A stretch of DNA of 7,540 nucleotides from the NCBI GenBank assembly GCA_038241115.1, contig JBBRGA010000159.1:1-7540 (forward strand). Direction: 5' to 3'. The position numbers and the translations under genes were made by a program. Every line of letters starts with the position of its first letter. The first letter of the stretch is position 1. The stretch is from JANYJJ01 sp038241115 (lineage in GTDB: Bacteria > Pseudomonadota > Gammaproteobacteria > Burkholderiales > Burkholderiaceae_C). Positions 1-6,209 of this stretch are shown here, piece after piece. Under the pieces are notes generated by a model that saw only the letters and a program-made list of their open reading frames with translations, did not search any database and had not been told where the DNA came from.

Positions 1-1
1 C

Positions 2-121
2 ATCGCTTTCGGCACCTCCCCGCTGGCGCTCGAACAGTGGCTGGTGTGCGCGGGCATGGCGAGCTTGGTGCTGGTCTACAGCGAGCTGCAAAAAACGGTC
101 ATGCGACTTTGGAATCGATAA
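2..121 (+). CDS. C-terminal end of a P-type cation-transporting ATPase (partial)
   Basis: This is the last 39 codons of a gene that enters from the left edge, ending in TAA at 119-121. The visible tail has a hydrophobic segment (LEQWLVCAGMASLVLVYSE) preceded by a Pro-Leu pair and followed by ELQK and a basic end (VMRLWNR). This resembles the last transmembrane helix and cytoplasmic tail of the cation-ATPase C-terminal domain in PacL/MgtA-type and related P-type pumps, where a Q-W pair precedes the last helix and E-(L/I)-x-K follows it. None of the catalytic parts (DKTG phosphorylation site, nucleotide domain) lie in the window, so the transported ion cannot be named. The downstream universal stress gene is on the same strand 116 bp later. 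The family call rests on a short tail and is moderate. Confidence 0.65.
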   Translation: MAFGTSPLALEQWLVCAGMASLVLVYSELQKTVMRLWNR

Positions 122-140
122 ATCAGGTTCTGAAATTTGC

Positions 141-171
141 GGCGTTCGCACCGAACACCCACTACATTTTT
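141..171 (+). terminator. Possible weak terminator after the P-type ATPase gene
   Basis: GGCGTTCG (141-148) and CGAACACC (152-159) can pair around a 3-base loop with one C-A mismatch, and a run of five T follows at 167-171. The 7-base gap between stem and T-run is longer than in a good intrinsic terminator, so this is tentative. It sits between the ATPase stop and the UspA start, where a transcript end or an attenuating structure would make sense. Confidence 0.3.
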
Positions 172-237
172 AACTTGCGGCGGCAGCGCCACCGTCCTCA
201 AACCTCGGCCACAACCGCCCAAACCGGGAAGACTCTG

Positions 238-1143
238 ATGCGAATCCTCATGCCCGTCGACGGCAGCACGTACAGCAACATGGCCTTGGCGTTCATCGCA
301 TCGCGCAGCGCCCTGATCGAAAGCCAGCCCGAGGTTGAATTGCTCAACGTTCAATATCCGGTGTCGTCTCGCGTGTCTCGCGCAGCCGGCAAGGACTTGG
401 TACAGAACTTTCAGTCGAGCGAAGCTGACAAGGTCCTCAAACCTGCGCTGGCCACCCTGAAAAAAGCGGGCTTGCCCGCGCGCACAAAGGCTGTGATTGG
501 AAGCCCCGGTGCGGCAGTCGGCCGCATCGCCGCAGAAGACGCCGCCGACCTGATCGTCATGGGCTCACATGGCCACACCGGGTTCAAGAATCTGCTGTTT
601 GGCTCGGTAACTCAGGCCGTGCTGGCTTCTTGCAACACGCCGCTGTTGGTGCTGCGCAGCGATGCGGTTCCGAAAAAGGAATCGATGAAGCTGGGTATTG
701 CGCTGGACGGCAGCAAGTACGGGGTTGCGGCGGTGCGTTTTTTGCTGAAGAACCGAGCGCTTTTTGGCACGGCGCCCACGGTCGTTTTGATCAACGTGGT
801 GCCTGACCTCACCAGCCTGCGAGTGCCCGGCGTTTTTGCGGACTCGGAGGTGCCAGGGTTCAAAGCGGCGCAGATGCTGGATATGCAACGCGCCTCGTTC
901 GAGCGTGCGCTGGCGCCCGCGCGAAAGCTGTTGAAAGCCGCAGCGCTGCCTTTCACCGAAGCGCATCTGACGGGGAACAATCCGGGTGATTCGATCGCCG
1001 CACATGCCACCCGCAGCAAACTTGACATGCTGGCGCTGGGTTCGCACGGCGAAGGGGTTTTTATCGCCAGCGTGCTGGGGTCGGTGGCCACCCGCGTGGC
1101 GGCCAAATGTCGAAGTGCCCTGCTTTTGATACGGCAAAAATAG
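238..1143 (+). CDS. Tandem universal stress protein (two UspA domains)
   Basis: This is a 301-residue cytoplasmic protein made of two UspA domains (about 1-141 and 150-301). Each opens with a beta strand and an acidic loop (RILMPVDGS at 2-10; KLGIALDGS at 151-159). Each ends with the nucleotide-binding pattern G-x2-G-x9-G-S: G109/G112/G122-S123, and G268/G271/G281-S282. Both sites look complete, so both halves may bind ATP. Family knowledge links such proteins to survival under starvation, low oxygen or oxidative stress; no specific partner can be read here. I chose ATG 238 because the fold starts there and a GGGAAG stretch lies just upstream. The longer open frame from GTG 37 would overlap the ATPase gene and adds sequence unlike UspA. 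A PAP2 phosphatase gene follows after 71 bp on the same strand. Confidence 0.92.
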   Translation: MRILMPVDGSTYSNMALAFIASRSALIESQPEVELLNVQYPVSSRVSRAAGKDLVQNFQSSEADKVLKPALATLKKAGLPARTKAVIGSPGAAVGRIAAEDAADLIVMGSHGHTGFKNLLFGSVTQAVLASCNTPLLVLRSDAVPKKESMKLGIALDGSKYGVAAVRFLLKNRALFGTAPTVVLINVVPDLTSLRVPGVFADSEVPGFKAAQMLDMQRASFERALAPARKLLKAAALPFTEAHLTGNNPGDSIAAHATRSKLDMLALGSHGEGVFIASVLGSVATRVAAKCRSALLLIRQK

Positions 1144-1214
1144 TTGACGGGCAAATGGCACCGGCCACGCCGCACGAGCAGCACGAATAAGCACCAAAGC
1201 TGAACACTCGACCC

Positions 1215-1952
1215 ATGCAGCTCACCTTTGCGATGGACCTCGCCGAGCTCAGCCTTTTTGTGCTGTGCGCTTACGCGTTGTTGATCACGGTCGCACGTTA
1301 CCGACGGCCGCATTGGGCCCAGCCCTTGAAGAACCGCCGCTTGGCCGTGGTGGCACTGCTCACATTTGCGGTAGGGGCCATCAAGCTGACCGAAGACGTG
1401 GTGGGCAAAGAGACCGGTCCGATCGACACGGCCGTTTTGTGGCTTATTCGAGACCATCTGCCACTGGCCCTGCACGGGTTTTTTGCAGCGGTCACCCTCA
1501 CTGGCTCGGCGCTGTTCTTGGTGCCTGCCGCATTCGCATCGACAGTGGCGCTGTTTGTCAGCCGCCGCCGCTTCGAGGCTGCGTTGATGGCCGCAACAAC
1601 GCTCACGGCCTTGGTGGTGGTGTGGAGCATGAAGGCCATCGTGGGCCGCGCGCGACCCACCTTGTGGGAGTCGCAGTGGTACGCAGGCTCCAGCTTTCCA
1701 AGCGGGCACACCCTCAGCACCGCCGCGTTTTCCACCGCTGCGGCCTTGTGCGTGGCGCGAATTTGCCCCCGCGCCGCCACGCCGGCGATGCTGCTGGCCG
1801 TGCTGTGGACAAGCGGGGTCGCAATGTCGCGTTTGGTGCTGGGCGTTCACTGGCCTTCAGACGTACTGGTCGCCATGTGCCTGGGTGCTTTCATTGCGCT
1901 GTCTATCAGCGTGGCGCATGAGCTGCGGCATCGTCAGGTGCCGCGCGCCTAA
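1215..1952 (+). CDS. PAP2-family membrane phosphatase (phosphatidic acid / lipid pyrophosphate type)
   Basis: This is a 245-residue integral membrane protein with about six hydrophobic segments (roughly 8-27, 43-58, 86-116, 122-138, 168-182, 190-235 as two). It carries the full three-part PAP2 signature: K-x6-R-P (K140, R147, P148), P-S-G-H (162-165), and S-R-x5-H-x3-D (S205, R206, H212, D216). H165 would be the general acid, H212 the nucleophile and D216 its partner. Family members remove phosphate from phosphatidic acid, phosphatidylglycerol phosphate or undecaprenyl diphosphate, with the active site facing the periplasm; the substrate here is not determinable. The start is uncertain: ATG 1215 lacks a clear ribosome binding site and ATG 1233 is an alternative six codons in. 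The gene may be co-transcribed with the UspA gene 71 bp upstream. Its TAA shares bases with the stop of the convergent VIT gene. Confidence 0.9.
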   Translation: MQLTFAMDLAELSLFVLCAYALLITVARYRRPHWAQPLKNRRLAVVALLTFAVGAIKLTEDVVGKETGPIDTAVLWLIRDHLPLALHGFFAAVTLTGSALFLVPAAFASTVALFVSRRRFEAALMAATTLTALVVVWSMKAIVGRARPTLWESQWYAGSSFPSGHTLSTAAFSTAAALCVARICPRAATPAMLLAVLWTSGVAMSRLVLGVHWPSDVLVAMCLGAFIALSISVAHELRHRQVPRA

Positions 1953-2671
1953 GCGACCGCTCCGAACAGCGCACCCGCGCCGGCGGTCACGGCCATCGCC
2001 ATGGCCCCCCAAAACGTGACGCGCCATGTGCCTGCCCACACCCGCGCTCCGCCCGCTTGGGCCGACAACGCACCGAGCACGGCCAGGAACACCAGCGACG
2101 ACAGCGACACCCACCAGATCAGCAGCGCCGGCGGCGATGCAGCGACGACAGCAATTGGCAGCACCGCGCCCACCGCAAAGCTGGCGGCCGACGCCATGGC
2201 CGCTTGAGTGGGCCGCGCGGCGGTGCTGCTCGACATGCCCATCTCGTCGCGCGAGTGGGCGCCGATGGCGTCGTGCGCCATGAGCTTTGCGGCCACTTCA
2301 TCGGCCAGGTTTTCGTCCAGACCACGGCTGGCATAAATGGCGGCCAACTCGCGCTGCTCGCCCACCGGGTCGGCTTCCAATTCAGCAAGTTCGCGTGCCA
2401 CGTCGGCGCTTTCGGTGTCCTTTTGTGAGTGAACCGAAACAAATTCACCCGCCGCCATCGACATGGCCCCAGCAATCAAGCCCGACACACTGGTGAGCAG
2501 CAGCGTGCGGTGGTTGGCGCCTGCGGCCGCCACGCCGAGCACCATGCTGGCGGTGGACACGATGCCGTCGTTTGCGCCCAGCACAGCGGCCCGCAGCCAA
2601 CCTGTGCGGTCGCTGTGGTGGCGTTCAGCGTGGCGGCCTTGCCGAGGCCGACTGACTGCGCTCGGGGTCAT
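1949..2671 (-). CDS. VIT/CCC1-family iron/manganese transporter
   Basis: This 240-residue membrane protein belongs to the VIT1/CCC1 family (DUF125), which moves Fe2+ or Mn2+ out of the cytoplasm. The first helix begins with the family hallmark GWLRAAVLGANDGIVST (24-40). The second segment ends in AAGEFVSVHSQKDTE (73-87), another family signature. A long, Glu-rich cytoplasmic stretch follows (about 84-150, with ELAELEADPVGEQREL and a Met at 131), matching the metal-binding domain of plant VIT1. Three further hydrophobic segments lie at about 160-180, 183-203 and 214-238. I chose ATG 2671, which gives the usual family length. An in-frame TTG at 2707 would add 12 residues and overlap the upstream stress gene. 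The gene starts 22 bases after that gene's stop, so the two are probably one operon. No strong Shine-Dalgarno is visible before 2671, which fits translational coupling. Confidence 0.9.
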   Translation of the reverse strand: MTPSAVSRPRQGRHAERHHSDRTGWLRAAVLGANDGIVSTASMVLGVAAAGANHRTLLLTSVSGLIAGAMSMAAGEFVSVHSQKDTESADVARELAELEADPVGEQRELAAIYASRGLDENLADEVAAKLMAHDAIGAHSRDEMGMSSSTAARPTQAAMASAASFAVGAVLPIAVVAASPPALLIWWVSLSSLVFLAVLGALSAQAGGARVWAGTWRVTFWGAMAMAVTAGAGALFGAVA

Positions 2672-2693
2672 TGCTTTGTTCGGCCGGGTGGAT

Positions 2694-3551
2694 TCAGTGA
2701 GACACAAACGAGCAGCGGTTCGGGCTGAGCAGCAAGTCTCGCGTCACGCCGCCCAGCACCCACTCGCGCAGGCGACTGTGACCGTAAGCGCCTGCCACGA
2801 TCAGGTCGGCGCCTCTGTCTTGGCTCAGCGCGTGCAGTGCCACGGCGTCGTTGCCGCTGGACAGCTGCGCCGAGCCTTCAGCGTGGACGCGATGCCGCTT
2901 CAGCCACATCACCACATCGGCCACACGCCGGTGGGCCGCGTCCAAATCGTCCTCGCTGGCGATTTCAACCACGCTGACTGCGCCTGCTTGCTGCAGCAGC
3001 GGCAGCGCATCGGACGCCGCGCGGCGTGCTTCGCGGGTGTCTTTCCACGCGACCAACACGCGGTTCAGTTTGAGCTCCGTGACGGCTGAATCTGCGGCGC
3101 TGGTGTTGGAGGTGAACGTGGGCACCGTGAACACCGGCCTGCCTGCTTGCATGATGAGATCGCCGGTGTTCACGCTGCGCGATGAATCGAACAAGTCACC
3201 GGAAGCAACCCCGGTGACGATCAAGTCGGCGCCGCGCGCTTCACCGACCAAGTAGTCGGCGAGGTTGGCATACGTGCGGGCAGAACGCCACTCGATGGTG
3301 TGCGCGCAGTGGTGCAGGGCACCGCGAAATTCGGCCTCGGCCGCCTTCAGCGCCTTGGCCATTTCGATTTCATCTTGCTCATAAAAATCACCCGACACAT
3401 AGCCGTCGCCATAGACCAGTTGCAAAGGCTGGCGCGCCGCAATGCCAATCACGCTGGCCTTGAAGCGCTGCGCGAGGTCGCTGGTGATTTGCAGCAATTT
3501 GGCGTTGGGGCGTCCGAGTTCCAGGTGAACCATCAGGGTGGCGTAGGTCAT
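2694..3551 (-). CDS. Universal stress protein, tandem UspA with degenerate N-terminal domain
   Basis: This 285-residue protein consists of two UspA-like halves. The C-terminal half has the nucleotide motif G254-x2-G257-x9-G267 in the context GAYGHSRLREWVLGG. The final Ser/Thr of the classical pattern is Gly here, as I recall for this long UspA subfamily in proteobacteria. The N-terminal half keeps the fold pattern (MTYATLMVHLELG at the start, GADLIVTGV near 107-115) but lacks a recognisable G-x2-G-x9-G-S, so it probably does not bind nucleotide. I chose ATG 3551 because GGAG lies 7 bases upstream and the fold begins there. The open frame continues 52 codons further upstream, through repeat-containing DNA with no UspA similarity. 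The gene is the first of a two-gene minus-strand operon with the VIT transporter. The role is inferred to be stress or metal related. Confidence 0.9.
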   Translation of the reverse strand: MTYATLMVHLELGRPNAKLLQITSDLAQRFKASVIGIAARQPLQLVYGDGYVSGDFYEQDEIEMAKALKAAEAEFRGALHHCAHTIEWRSARTYANLADYLVGEARGADLIVTGVASGDLFDSSRSVNTGDLIMQAGRPVFTVPTFTSNTSAADSAVTELKLNRVLVAWKDTREARRAASDALPLLQQAGAVSVVEIASEDDLDAAHRRVADVVMWLKRHRVHAEGSAQLSSGNDAVALHALSQDRGADLIVAGAYGHSRLREWVLGGVTRDLLLSPNRCSFVSH

Positions 3552-3553
3552 GG

Positions 3554-3565
3554 GTTTTCTCCGGG
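3554..3565 (-). promoter_or_regulatory. Ribosome binding site of the minus-strand UspA gene
   Basis: Read on the minus strand, GGAG precedes ATG 3551 with a 7-base spacer of aaaaccc. It is one of the clearest Shine-Dalgarno matches in the window. It fixes the start of this gene 52 codons inside the longer open frame. Confidence 0.7.
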
Positions 3566-3674
3566 GTGAGCAGGGAAGGACAAGGGCTTTTGCGGCTGAA
3601 CTGCGGCGCTGAACTTGTGCAGTCAGGCTGCGCGCGCGCCAGCGCTGCGTCTGTGCGTTTGCGTACATGTCGCA

Positions 3675-3738
3675 GGCGGACTGATGCGCAGGCGGACTGA
3701 TGCGCAAGTGGGCCGATGCGCAAGTGGGCCGATGCGCG
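3675..3738 (+). repeat. 16-bp tandem repeat, four units in two sub-types
   Basis: Units 1 and 2 (3675-3690, 3691-3706) are identical: GGCGGACTGATGCGCA. Units 3 and 4 (3707-3722, 3723-3738) are AGTGGGCCGATGCGCA and the same ending in G. All four share a GATGCGC core at fixed phase. The pattern suggests one diverged unit pair and local duplications. It sits 124-187 bp upstream of the UspA start, in the divergent spacer. Confidence 0.9.
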
Positions 3739-3883
3739 GGCGCGGGCCAGCGCAGCGGTCAGATCCGCCACTTCACGGCGCGTCGTCTGACGCTTGCGAG
3801 CGGCGTTCACTGGAGCACGCAGCAAGCGCCATCACCTAGCCTTGCATCATGCGCAAAACCTGCAATTCGGCAACGGCACCGCC

Positions 3884-4099
3884 ATGACTTCTCACAGTGC
3901 ACGCGTCACAGGCCCCATTCCCTACATGGCATCTGACGGCAAGGTCAGCAACATCCCTCTGGGCCCCTGCCTGGTGGAGCAAAACGACGGCAAATCGGTA
4001 GACATCATTTGGGGCGCACGAGGCCAGAACTGCGCGGAATTGCCCCCCGACGAAGTCGAGGCCGCGGAAGGCCACGGCTATCTGGTGTTGCTGGACTGA
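3884..4099 (+). CDS. Small conserved-looking protein of unknown function (71 aa)
   Basis: I do not recognise a named family. The 71-residue product is compact and soluble-looking, with no transmembrane segment or signal peptide. The middle reads IPLGPCLVEQ (29-38), then a strand-like SVDIIWGARGQ, an acidic LPPDEVEAAEGHG and a hydrophobic end YLVLLD. The even mix of charged and hydrophobic residues and the clear strand-turn-strand rhythm suggest a genuine small beta-rich domain. I have a vague recollection of similar Burkholderiales hypothetical proteins with the D-I-I-W-G and E-A-A-E-G-H-G segments. The single Cys (34) has no partner. ATG 3884 is the first ATG of the frame; the frame also runs 30 codons upstream from TTG 3794, which I consider untranslated. 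No good Shine-Dalgarno is seen. ATG 3926 is an alternative start. Confidence 0.65.
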   Translation: MTSHSARVTGPIPYMASDGKVSNIPLGPCLVEQNDGKSVDIIWGARGQNCAELPPDEVEAAEGHGYLVLLD

Positions 4100-4108
4100 T
4101 TGCGTGAA

Positions 4109-4153
4109 CGCTTCGCGCGGCCTCTCTTTGCGCGGCATCTCTTTGCACGGTAT
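4109..4153 (+). repeat. 15-bp imperfect tandem repeat, three units
   Basis: Units are CGCTTCGCGCGGCCT (4109-4123), CTCTTTGCGCGGCAT (4124-4138) and CTCTTTGCACGGTAT (4139-4153). Neighbouring units differ at three and two positions. It lies between the small hypothetical gene and the next gene. Read in the open frame from GTG 4104 it gives a run of near-identical pentapeptides (SRGL / SLRGI / SLHGI), which I take as a by-product. Confidence 0.75.
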
Positions 4154-4184
4154 CGGTCAGGCAAGTGTCGGCAGATCACTGCAG

Positions 4185-4205
4185 TCAGGTGTCAGGTGTC
4201 AGGGG
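4185..4205 (+). repeat. 7-bp tandem repeat, three units
   Basis: TCAGGTG occurs twice in tandem (4185-4191, 4192-4198), followed by TCAGGGG (4199-4205). It is a short slippage-type repeat in the spacer upstream of the 195-residue gene. Confidence 0.75.
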
Positions 4206-4277
4206 TGCCCCGTCAGCACGCGCGAACGCAGTGTGCAGATTCAGCCTTGGCGGCGTGCCGGGCCTATGCTGCAAGGC

Positions 4278-4865
4278 ATGAACGAACACATCACCCAATT
4301 GCTGGCCCAAATGGCCGTTCTCGAGAACGAATTGAGCAAGGCGGTGCAGGACCAGGAGAGCCGCATGTTTTTTCAAATCAAGGGCAAGCGGGTGGAGTTC
4401 GAGCGCTCAGTGCGAGACGCGCATCGCCGACTCAAGACCAATTTTTTCAGGTGGTTGGTGGTCAGCCGTCCGCAGAACCTGATCACCGGCCCGCTGATTT
4501 ACGGAATGATCATTCCGCTGCTCATGCTGGACGCCTGCGTGAGTTTTTATCAATGGTTTTGCTTCCCTGTCTACGGCATCAGCAAGGTGCGGCGCGCCGA
4601 CTATCTGGTGTTTGACCGACGCCACCTCGGCTACTTGAATTTCATTGAAAAATTCCACTGCACCTACTGCGAATACGGCAACGGGCTGATGGGCTACATG
4701 GCTGAAATATTGGCCCGCACAGAAGAGTACTTTTGCCCAATCAAACACGCCCACAAAATTCTGGGCACCCATACGCGCTACAAGCGCTTCCTGGCCTACG
4801 GCGACGCTGATGCCTACGAGGCCAAGCTCGAGGAATTTCGGGTGGGGTTGGGCAAGGTGAAGTGA
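4278..4865 (+). CDS. Conserved membrane-associated Cys/His protein of unknown function (195 aa)
   Basis: I cannot name a family, but the sequence looks well conserved from memory of similar proteobacterial hypothetical proteins. Residues 1-53 are charged and helical (probable coiled coil, LLAQMAVLENELSKAV then KGKRVEFERSVRDAHRRLK). A hydrophobic stretch at about 69-99 (LITGPLIYGMIIPLLMLDAC through YQWFCFPVYG) is one or two membrane segments. The C-terminal half is polar and carries RADYLVFDRRHLGYLNFIEK, then H127-C128-x2-C131-E-Y-G-N-G, then RTEEYFCPIKHAHK with C153, H157 and H159. This Cys/His set could bind a metal or be redox active. ATG 4278 has AAGG only one base upstream, too close to act as a normal ribosome binding site; ATG 4266 adds four residues. 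The open frame back to GTG 4104 runs through short repeats and is not believed. The gene converges on the adaptor gene 53 bp away. Confidence 0.75.
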   Translation: MNEHITQLLAQMAVLENELSKAVQDQESRMFFQIKGKRVEFERSVRDAHRRLKTNFFRWLVVSRPQNLITGPLIYGMIIPLLMLDACVSFYQWFCFPVYGISKVRRADYLVFDRRHLGYLNFIEKFHCTYCEYGNGLMGYMAEILARTEEYFCPIKHAHKILGTHTRYKRFLAYGDADAYEAKLEEFRVGLGKVK

Positions 4866-4918
4866 AACGAAGCGGAGCGTGCCTTCACGTTGGCGCGAGG
4901 GTATCGAGCTGACCAGAT

Positions 4919-6130
4919 TCAGGGCTTGCGCGCCGCCACCCGCAGGCGGTCGCGCACGGTGGCGGGTGGGTAGGCGATGACCTGCTGGCCGGGGGTGAGT
5001 CCGCTGGCTGTCCACGCTGTGCTGCCGTTGCGTGCGCGCAGTACCACCGGGGTCTGGTGGGCGCGGCCATCGGCGACAACGAAGACCGCGAAACCTGCGG
5101 GCAGCGGAAACACCGCACCCACCGGCACCTGCACGGCGCTGGCTTCGCTGAGCGTGACGATGCGCACGCTGACGCGGTAGCCGTCACCGAGCGCTCGCCA
5201 CTCGGTCTGCGGGCTGGTGATGTCGATCAGTACGCGCACGCGCTGTTCTTCCACGCCCAGCGCCGACACCTTGGTGAAAGCCGCCGGTTCGACGTTGCGC
5301 ACGCGCCCCTGCAAAGTGCCCGGGCCACCCCAGCGCTCGATGACCACACGGCTGCCCGCCTTGGCCGCGAGTGCGTCGGTGGTCAGCAGCTCGGTGACCA
5401 CTTCCATGCGCTGCGTGTCGCCCACCTCGATCAGCGGGGTGCCCAACGCCACCGCGCCTTCGCTGGTTTGCAACACGCGCAGCACGCGGCCGGCCGACGG
5501 TGCGCGCACGGTGAAGCCTCCCGCGCCGTCGGCCAGGCCCGAGCCCACGTTGGACGACTCCACCGCGCCCAGCGCCGCCTGCGTCTGCTCCAGCTCATGC
5601 GCGGCCATGCGGCGCTCAGCTGCTGCGCCTTCGACTTCGCGTTGCGCGCCCAGCGTGGCCAGCCGGTCGGTTTCGACCTTGATGGGTGCAATGAAGCCTT
5701 GCTGAACCAGTTGCTCACTGCGCTGCACTTCGTTCTTCGCCTGGTCGAGCGACACCTGGGCGCGTGCGATGCGCGATGAGGCGCGCGACACGTTGTCTTG
5801 TGCGGCAGCGTTGCGGGCCTGCAATTCGCGCCGCGTGCGCTCGTCCAGCATCGCCGGGAGCACCGAGGTCAACACTGCCAACGCAGCGTCCGCCGCCACC
5901 GCGTTGCCTTCCTTCAAGGTAATGCGTGCCAGCCGCCCGGCCAGCGGCGCCGACACCACATAGCGGTCGGCCAAGCGCGTTTTTCCGTCTTCATCGACGG
6001 TGGTCTCGAACGGCCCCTGCGTCACGGTGGCCAGCTCCACTTCCACCGGGCGCGGCGCAAAGGCCCAGCCCACAGCCAGCGCCAATGTCAGCGCCACGCT
6101 GCCGCCGATCCACCATGTTTTATGTTGCAT
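4919..6130 (-). CDS. HlyD/MacA-type periplasmic adaptor (membrane fusion protein) of an ABC exporter
   Basis: This 403-residue inner-membrane-anchored adaptor links an exporter to the periplasm or an outer membrane channel. Residues 6-25 form an uncleaved membrane anchor or signal segment. Two lipoyl half-motifs are visible: VVSAPLAGRLARITLKEGNA (58-77) and FTVRAPSAGRVLRVL with SEGAV (206-227). Between them is a long Ala/Arg/Glu/Gln-rich alpha-hairpin (about 95-192). Beta-barrel and membrane-proximal segments follow (VEPAAFTKVSALGVEEQRV at 280-298; LGDGYRVSVRIV at 314-325; QVPVGAVFPL at 334-343; SGLTPGQQVIAYPP at 376-389). Length and order are normal, and no disruption is seen. ATG 6130 has GGAG six bases upstream. 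It is downstream of an FtsX-like permease, so it should be the adaptor of that system. That permease looks damaged, so this gene may be orphaned or serve another transporter. Substrate unknown. Confidence 0.9.
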   Translation of the reverse strand: MQHKTWWIGGSVALTLALAVGWAFAPRPVEVELATVTQGPFETTVDEDGKTRLADRYVVSAPLAGRLARITLKEGNAVAADAALAVLTSVLPAMLDERTRRELQARNAAAQDNVSRASSRIARAQVSLDQAKNEVQRSEQLVQQGFIAPIKVETDRLATLGAQREVEGAAAERRMAAHELEQTQAALGAVESSNVGSGLADGAGGFTVRAPSAGRVLRVLQTSEGAVALGTPLIEVGDTQRMEVVTELLTTDALAAKAGSRVVIERWGGPGTLQGRVRNVEPAAFTKVSALGVEEQRVRVLIDITSPQTEWRALGDGYRVSVRIVTLSEASAVQVPVGAVFPLPAGFAVFVVADGRAHQTPVVLRARNGSTAWTASGLTPGQQVIAYPPATVRDRLRVAARKP

Positions 6131-6209
6131 GCAAGGCTCCGTTTTGTATTTGTGGGGCCCTTCGATACCTCAGGGCGAACGGGAGAAAAGATTCAAGATC
6201 CAAACTCAT
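6120..6209 (-). CDS. Putative 29-codon leader ORF overlapping the adaptor start
   Basis: An ATG at 6209-6207 (minus strand), in the last unit of the 11-bp array, opens a frame of 29 codons. It ends in TAA at 6122-6120, eleven bases into the adaptor gene and in another frame. The predicted peptide begins MSLDLESFLPFALRYRR and ends NGALHAT. No homolog is recognised and the frame passes through a REP-like hairpin. It could be translated as an upstream ORF that influences adaptor initiation, or be chance. A clear Shine-Dalgarno before this ATG is absent. Confidence 0.2.
   Translation of the reverse strand: MSLDLESFLPFALRYRRAPQIQNGALHAT
6131..6146 (-). promoter_or_regulatory. Ribosome binding site of the HlyD-type adaptor gene
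   Basis: On the minus strand, ACGGAG followed by ccttgc directly precedes ATG 6130. This is a good Shine-Dalgarno with 6-base spacing. It means the adaptor can initiate on its own and does not depend on coupling to anything upstream. Confidence 0.7.
6157..6183. repeat. REP-like palindromic element in the permease-adaptor spacer
   Basis: GCCCT (6157-6161) and AGGGC (6172-6176) can pair around a 10-base loop, followed by GAACGGG. The sequence CCCTTCG...CTCAGGGCGAACGG closely resembles the dispersed palindrome CCTTCGACA(A/G)GCTCAGGGCGAACGG found in many intergenic sites of beta- and gammaproteobacteria; here the loop is altered. In the mRNA it would form a hairpin about 27 bases upstream of the adaptor ATG, just before its ribosome binding site. 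Confidence 0.6.

Larger units (their letters stand above)
3552..3883. other. 332-bp divergent spacer with small repeats, no gene seen
   Basis: This lies between the starts of the minus-strand UspA operon and the plus-strand small hypothetical gene, so promoters for both directions should sit here. I could not identify a convincing sigma70 -35/-10 pair in either direction. It contains an imperfect duplication (TGCGGCTGAAC at 3591 and TGCGGCGCTGAAC at 3602), a GC-alternating stretch near 3630-3646, and the 16-bp tandem array at 3675-3738. Open frames crossing it in several phases look like products of repeat and GC bias rather than genes. Confidence 0.6.

Noticed and set aside
37..237. N-terminal extension of the first UspA protein from GTG 37.
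   Set aside because: It overlaps the P-type ATPase coding end in another frame and shows no UspA character. The fold clearly starts at ATG 238.
776..800. TTGATCAA-type palindrome resembling an FNR/ANR half-site pair.
   Set aside because: It lacks the four-base spacer of an FNR site and lies inside the UspA coding sequence, so it is probably chance.
565..1850. Long minus-strand open frames opposite the UspA and PAP2 genes.
   Set aside because: They are antisense shadows produced by GC-biased third positions and show no recognisable domain, whereas the plus-strand frames carry full family motifs.
3849..3887. Twelve-codon ORF (MRKTCNSATAPP) ending in an ATGA overlap with the small 71-residue gene.
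   Set aside because: Overlap of this kind arises often by chance when ATG is followed by A. There is no ribosome binding site before it and no leader-peptide pattern such as a run of one amino acid with a terminator.
4104..4277. A 58-residue N-terminal extension of the 195-residue protein with pentapeptide repeats.
   Set aside because: It is encoded by 15-bp and 7-bp tandem repeats in a spacer and begins with a GTG lacking a ribosome binding site. The downstream ATG matches the start of the conserved-looking region.
4855..4895. Possible bidirectional terminator between the 195-residue gene and the adaptor gene (GTGAAG ... CTTCAC).
   Set aside because: Only a six-base stem with a loop of about 20 bases and no T-run on either strand.
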